Part shown: positions 62,001 through 64,000 of the stretch, piece by piece
How positions within the stretch are numbered: position 1 is the first letter of the stretch
How the letters are laid out: every line of letters starts with the position of its first letter
DNA from: Nonomuraea basaltis
GTDB taxonomy: Bacteria > Actinomycetota > Actinomycetes > Streptosporangiales > Streptosporangiaceae
Direction of reading: 5' to 3'
Length of the DNA stretch: 64,000 nt
NCBI RefSeq assembly: GCF_005893125.1
Contig: NZ_VCJS01000009.1
Coordinates: 1 to 64,000 of the forward strand
Made by a program: the position numbers and the translations under genes
The notes under the pieces: generated by a model
Seen by the model: only the letters and a program-made list of their open reading frames with translations
The model's database searches: none
What the model was told of the DNA's origin: nothing

Positions 62001-64000
62001 AGTCGAGCGACGGCGGCACGCTCTCCCTGCCCTCCCGCTCAGGAGGCACCGCCGACTCCACCTCGATCCTCGACATCTGGGGCACCGAGGAGCTCACGAT
62101 CGAGTTCGGCCGCCAGTACATCGTGCGAGCCCCCGTGGACCTCACCCTCACCGGCTCGGAGAGCGCGGCGCAGGCGCTGCCGCTGGCGGACCGCCTTACG
62201 CCCGGCAAGACCCTGGCGGACACGGCGCAGGGCACCGCGCTGTTCTCGATCCCCGAGTTCGACGCGCTCGTGATGTACGCGGAGGGCGAGCTCGCGCTGC
62301 CGGGAGCCCTGGTGGGCGACGCGGTCGAGTGTTTCCTCAACGGCAGCATGACCCTCGACCGAACCCTCGCCGTGCCTCTGGTCCAGCGGTACCTCAAGGA
62401 CATGGCCCAGGCCGGGCCCGCGAATCCGGGGTTCGCGAGGCGGCACACCCCGCAGGCCCTGCTCGCCAAGATCAGGGAGGTCGCGGGTCTCGGCCCGGCG
62501 GCGACCACGGCCCAGCAGGGCAACGAGAGACAGCAGCTCGACCAGACACTGAGCGAGGCCGCGGACCTGATCGAGCGCTCCAGCGACGTCGTGCTGGCCC
62601 CGTCGTACGACCGGGCGACGAGCATGGGCGCGGCCAAGTCGCTCGACTTTACCGACGAACAGGGCAATCCGGTCGACATACGGAACGCGGTGCTGGACGC
62701 CGTCCGCGCCGCCGACCCCAAGGCGCTGGACGGGAGCCCGACGCTGAGCGAGGAGCTCGACGTCGACTTCTCCAGCGACTCCGCGCTGATCCACATCACC
62801 GACATGTGGTCGCCGCGCGGTTTCGAGAAGAGCTATCACTTGCAGGCCGACCCGCAGGTGAGGCGGGCCGAGGAACTGACGGTCCGGACCCGGCTGGTCT
62901 ACGCCGACGCCGCGGACTCCCGCCGGGGCACCCTCCTCACGCACACCTCGCAGGCCGGCGTCATCGTCCAGCACTACCGCTACATCGATCTGTCGCACTC
63001 TGAGGCGTACAACGGCTCCTACTCGGCAGGGCTGGACCACGGCGCCGCGGACGAGGGCGGCGGGCACGGGATCGGCGTGTCGACGGACCGGGGGCGCTCG
63101 TACTCGGGCTCCGTCAACCAGCAGGGAATCCGGCTGCAGCGGATGGCCGTCTTCAACGGCCTCAACCGGGTCCGGCAGAAGATGACCCTGGTCATCGAGG
63201 TCGAGCGCAGGCCGGTGCGCGCGCGCACGATCCCGGCGAAGGTGGACCGGTGGATCGGCGTGCTCCGGGGCAGGCACCGCACGCCTCCCCCGGTCACGTA
63301 CGGCGCCTCGCTCGTACGGAGCATCCCGACCGGCATGATCCGGCCCGTCGCGGAGGATCCGGGACCGCTCGTCGTCGTGCCCGATCCCCGGCAGGTCGAG
63401 CTGCACCCCGGCCACTTCCCACAGGCGCTCTGGGAGGACCCGCACGGGCCGAGCCTCTTCGAGGTGGTCACCGCCCAGCTCGGGAAGATGCTGGGCGCCA
63501 AGACGGTCGAGGAGCACCGATCCGAGTTGGTCGCACGACTGTCCCCGTCGGCCCTGCTGACCGGCTTCGAGCGGATGGCGGGGGCCGCGGGCGACATCGC
63601 CGTGCGGGTGGCCAGGCAGAAGTTCAAGGACCAGGGCGCCGAGGTCACGATCCAGGCCCGCATGTCGGACCTCACCATCGTCGCCGGGCCTTTCGAGGCC
63701 GAGAGGGGAGAGGTCGACAGGAAGGCCGACGCCCAGAACGCGACCGTGTCCCGGAGCCGAGTGCTGCCCGTCAGCATGAGCGGCAGCGCGAGGCACGGCG
63801 ACTCGGGCCTCGACGGCGGCATACGGACCGGCGAGCAGGCGTCGGAGAGCGTGACCGACCACCACGGGGCGCGCCGCGAGCGCAGCATGTTCGCGAAGGG
63901 CACCGCCGCCTACACCGTCCGGTTCAGAGTCGACTACGACCTGACCTTCCAGCACGTCGCGCGGCTGCGGGACGGCAGCGAGCGCGCCGTCGGAGATCCT
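56084..64000 (+). CDS. Giant WXG100-associated secreted protein, polymorphic-toxin-like, partial
   Basis: Uninterrupted frame of 2,639 codons from a GTG at 56084 to the window end; the C-terminus is missing. Order: helical N-terminal region (1-150; WETEALPGWVVYWL); hydrophobic hairpin (about 154-175, VVAIAIALIAAFF); a Gly-rich hydrophobic segment near 272; Pro/Gly/Thr/Gln-rich linker (about 389-605) with a 14-codon repeat; a globular domain near 790-860 (PHLVHFGPRIAPDQVSR, WLHEITDTLQE); a charged coiled coil (about 960-1,045); then about 1,500 residues of beta-rich sequence with repeated Ser/Gly-rich segments (TTYSGGFSV, RGRSYSGSV). Layout fits type VII-secreted polymorphic toxins; the toxin domain itself would lie beyond the window, so this is inference. 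Confidence 0.8.
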   Translation, partial: MAINGDIGVHGTGSQDAGGQATVQPAVPIDRDVLPAWETEALPGWVVYWLIPMLSAGQKWPEASESGLSKLAQAYDGLAEGAIGSMPGAGTAARVLVTGWASPATADFVYRAKFLYGHEAGMAGVSGNARAYSQQASNFAVETQYSKLSINVAFWVTVVAIAIALIAAFFTAGSTTAIVGPYAAGARAAISRILVRLATLGGRGLGTTRLAGVTTLSGATGPGVIARLLGTSIGRELVEEIGEEFFIDAVAQYQQIQMGTRKEWDWQKSQAAIIGAGAGAIIGTKLAGPMSDITSHVPGFAGRALTTGLTNTIASPAGSFIANGVVYGQWQNPFTADSMLGGFLGGAGRTGTISPFNPDVYTALTNPLTSLTSAYDAAARTDAARAAGNPPADPAGGNPSSGGPNGGGGQPGMPGSAPQPDPATPAPARSGRTASAPAAPPDQGTSRTPGTTSSTTGRDDDSRRAAPAPDTDTASHRRGSTTPDHDDQGQAGSRPEVSGQAGATPQPTGEVTPQSGPDTARTAGNPPQDTSGTAEPEPHAHSAATPAQTPDGTTAQPDSGPAQSDGSHTQPDGPPAQPDSSHTQPDGPPAQRDDRPTQLADLTGAAASAPEPMTAAVRARTALIGAITVDFPDAVISPTGDLLLSSTNGVRTGAQISAATMSRIRAALDTRAEQVQNLADLQAEATAMLLVAQAGETAAPRTDSAPDSGPAAAPAYASKPGTVTSRPVPGTRYVTDGRLGPDLDLDEVLAAARELLEHHFLDQGVTGFTWSDDGQTLAVHTETNGTHYFRPVVGGLSPDLMGQTKIKAGTDENHPHLVHFGPRIAPDQVSRVWLHEITDTLQEVRSAGHGKRRRILPGRRGAATQNACVAARFNELAFLTHKWQQAPTLQEKRLLAVDIDGVARELSGRGHTPPLPPWAPTQATRPRRTPALPGDHPSAQDVQAVIDALVQAEQAIQQQIDAKRSSSDAAREQAKQATRRKRKALRQHDQGRFKRAGDARRENQAHRATQTRHTRIANAYAPALAQAAKARQAYEQVLAAMNQAGRPTQPGEVSMATVSRSLTAKATRLHQSYLNALAAALPQEASLSTAMPTGRLPHLTTLTTTVNEILGRNGAGHKFTPDELERALRADFHKAVSPDGVVLRVGRGSTAAEVRVRLTLTDLVEVLDPAIKASEMMVGLFFQSARTVSATASGSVGLPLGFNTAALAQLMPEGEWPRALAELVGVGLGAAAGRNWSASGGAGMFAQGGSVADNRSESLLFEAAATWTVEVRTGKETGWRETTVVDSGAPGDAAAQRLWISHSYTDQPPRKLARIDDAKRDPKLPNHVISGMTGLEDALGELTAALGGEYAQVGAVAHDELRMFVTDELPHRLRDAVNNGLDRVFTKDGEPHARVRAETRVVLVEAEPLGGPSAEEWEEEVLVDFVAVPGGASSGGSLEGKVSAGVTATVNGPGNYEPSIGPKVKGARSGSRSYAATANKQAIHPSVHRKTSPKQSYRVALETTFIVETFGKPPVELTPMRGTAVVSMRESAAYRFGLPVDSSALVYKDGRPLTDADGNQVLRGDPRPTPPPGRKAELPDWLGDGPGQMRGAGPALVQDISGLDEVRQKVLDELADRGIVPKIVDGVPQYSSNRLERASQILNLQEVTEQLSEHRIRSAYDSLAQDGILVDLVLHGLNSAPEHFMMRVSLKQDFGDSRYIGYTESETVVNLDIGSDTSARSVSRSTTYSGGFSVVEGDGPGEGQDGLSHEASVNAGGERKRTAGSNVGSTVNVVTLQESTGPVAIFSLAHELSVELLHDGESTPLASGRGRAKLLFAAEFLRPETEQAPAPLGKMSSKLLSSARLLHMDVRDVLPAAEGVLPRGMRADSVAYQTHTAFLNVRNLVAHPKLLSRPLPNDLALSTRGLPTRSKLPVVGEVGEAEVLCVVNQVSGNILFGLGSAGVSWGGSSGHSAGASANLTDLDDDGESSDGGESSDGGTLSLPSRSGGTADSTSILDIWGTEELTIEFGRQYIVRAPVDLTLTGSESAAQALPLADRLTPGKTLADTAQGTALFSIPEFDALVMYAEGELALPGALVGDAVECFLNGSMTLDRTLAVPLVQRYLKDMAQAGPANPGFARRHTPQALLAKIREVAGLGPAATTAQQGNERQQLDQTLSEAADLIERSSDVVLAPSYDRATSMGAAKSLDFTDEQGNPVDIRNAVLDAVRAADPKALDGSPTLSEELDVDFSSDSALIHITDMWSPRGFEKSYHLQADPQVRRAEELTVRTRLVYADAADSRRGTLLTHTSQAGVIVQHYRYIDLSHSEAYNGSYSAGLDHGAADEGGGHGIGVSTDRGRSYSGSVNQQGIRLQRMAVFNGLNRVRQKMTLVIEVERRPVRARTIPAKVDRWIGVLRGRHRTPPPVTYGASLVRSIPTGMIRPVAEDPGPLVVVPDPRQVELHPGHFPQALWEDPHGPSLFEVVTAQLGKMLGAKTVEEHRSELVARLSPSALLTGFERMAGAAGDIAVRVARQKFKDQGAEVTIQARMSDLTIVAGPFEAERGEVDRKADAQNATVSRSRVLPVSMSGSARHGDSGLDGGIRTGEQASESVTDHHGARRERSMFAKGTAAYTVRFRVDYDLTFQHVARLRDGSERAVGDP
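57782..57855 (+). repeat. 42-bp direct repeat in the linker of the giant ORF
   Basis: Two copies, identical over 32 bases and 42 bases apart, encode SHTQPDGPPAQ twice in the Pro/Gln-rich linker. Confidence 0.85.

Overview
The window is about 70% G+C with GTG starts, 4-bp ATGA/GTGA gene overlaps, many Ser/Thr kinases, an Lsr2-type domain, BTAD/SARP and LuxR regulators, an IdeR-type iron box and WXG100/type VII secretion features. This points to a filamentous actinomycete chromosome, most like Streptosporangiaceae (for example Nonomuraea); the genus is an inference. No rRNA, tRNA, CRISPR array, integrase or intact insertion sequence was seen.

Layout. 0-5.6 kb: MacAB-like efflux operon (lipoprotein, adaptor, ATPase, permease) divergent from a two-component pair. 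5.7-8.9 kb: small secreted protein, MFS transporter, and two frameshifted genes (SEC-C protein, methyltransferase). 9-12.1 kb: two tandem receptor-type Ser/Thr kinases. 12.1-18.5 kb: a four-gene DNA-end-processing operon (HerA-like ATPase, SbcD, SbcC, NurA-like protein) whose gene set recalls the archaeal HerA-NurA-Mre11-Rad50 cluster. 18.5-26 kb: NmrA-type reductase, SWIM protein, DUF488 protein and an ERCC4-Lsr2 fusion nuclease among many gene remnants (response regulator, FtsX permease, mannitol dehydrogenase, PIN toxin). 26-30.4 kb: a compact SARP-controlled peptide locus. 30.5-33.4 kb: rhomboid protease, AraC regulator, PhyH oxygenase. 33.5-46.4 kb: LacI-controlled glycan operon (Dpp-type ABC importer, GH63-like hydrolase, FAD oxidoreductase, DHDPS/NAL-family lyase, sialidase-like secreted enzyme). 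46.6-50.6 kb: kinase-AAA-LuxR giant regulator coupled to a globin. 50.7-53.8 kb: wall-associated protein and an internally deleted siderophore importer behind an intact iron box. 53.9-64 kb: SseB-like gene, a small gene, YbaB-like, WXG100-like, then a giant ORF of at least 2,639 codons that leaves the window.

The most novel-looking system is at 26-30.4 kb. A 70-aa peptide with eight cysteines and an oppositely oriented operon (MauE remnant, TlpA-like thioredoxin, ABC exporter, truncated S26-peptidase-like ORF, 32-aa Cys-rich ORF, all joined by 1- to 4-bp overlaps) each sit behind a matching promoter: heptamers at exact 11-bp pitch, an 8-bp spacer, then AAGCAT. This is the textbook architecture of a SARP site, and a SARP gene lies between the two promoters. 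The likely role is production and export of a disulfide-rich or modified peptide, although the MauE and S26 genes look damaged.

Decay is concentrated at 7.5-8.8, 18.5-26 and 51.5-52 kb, while the other regions have long intact frames, so general sequencing error is unlikely. Read-level checking of the indels is still warranted.
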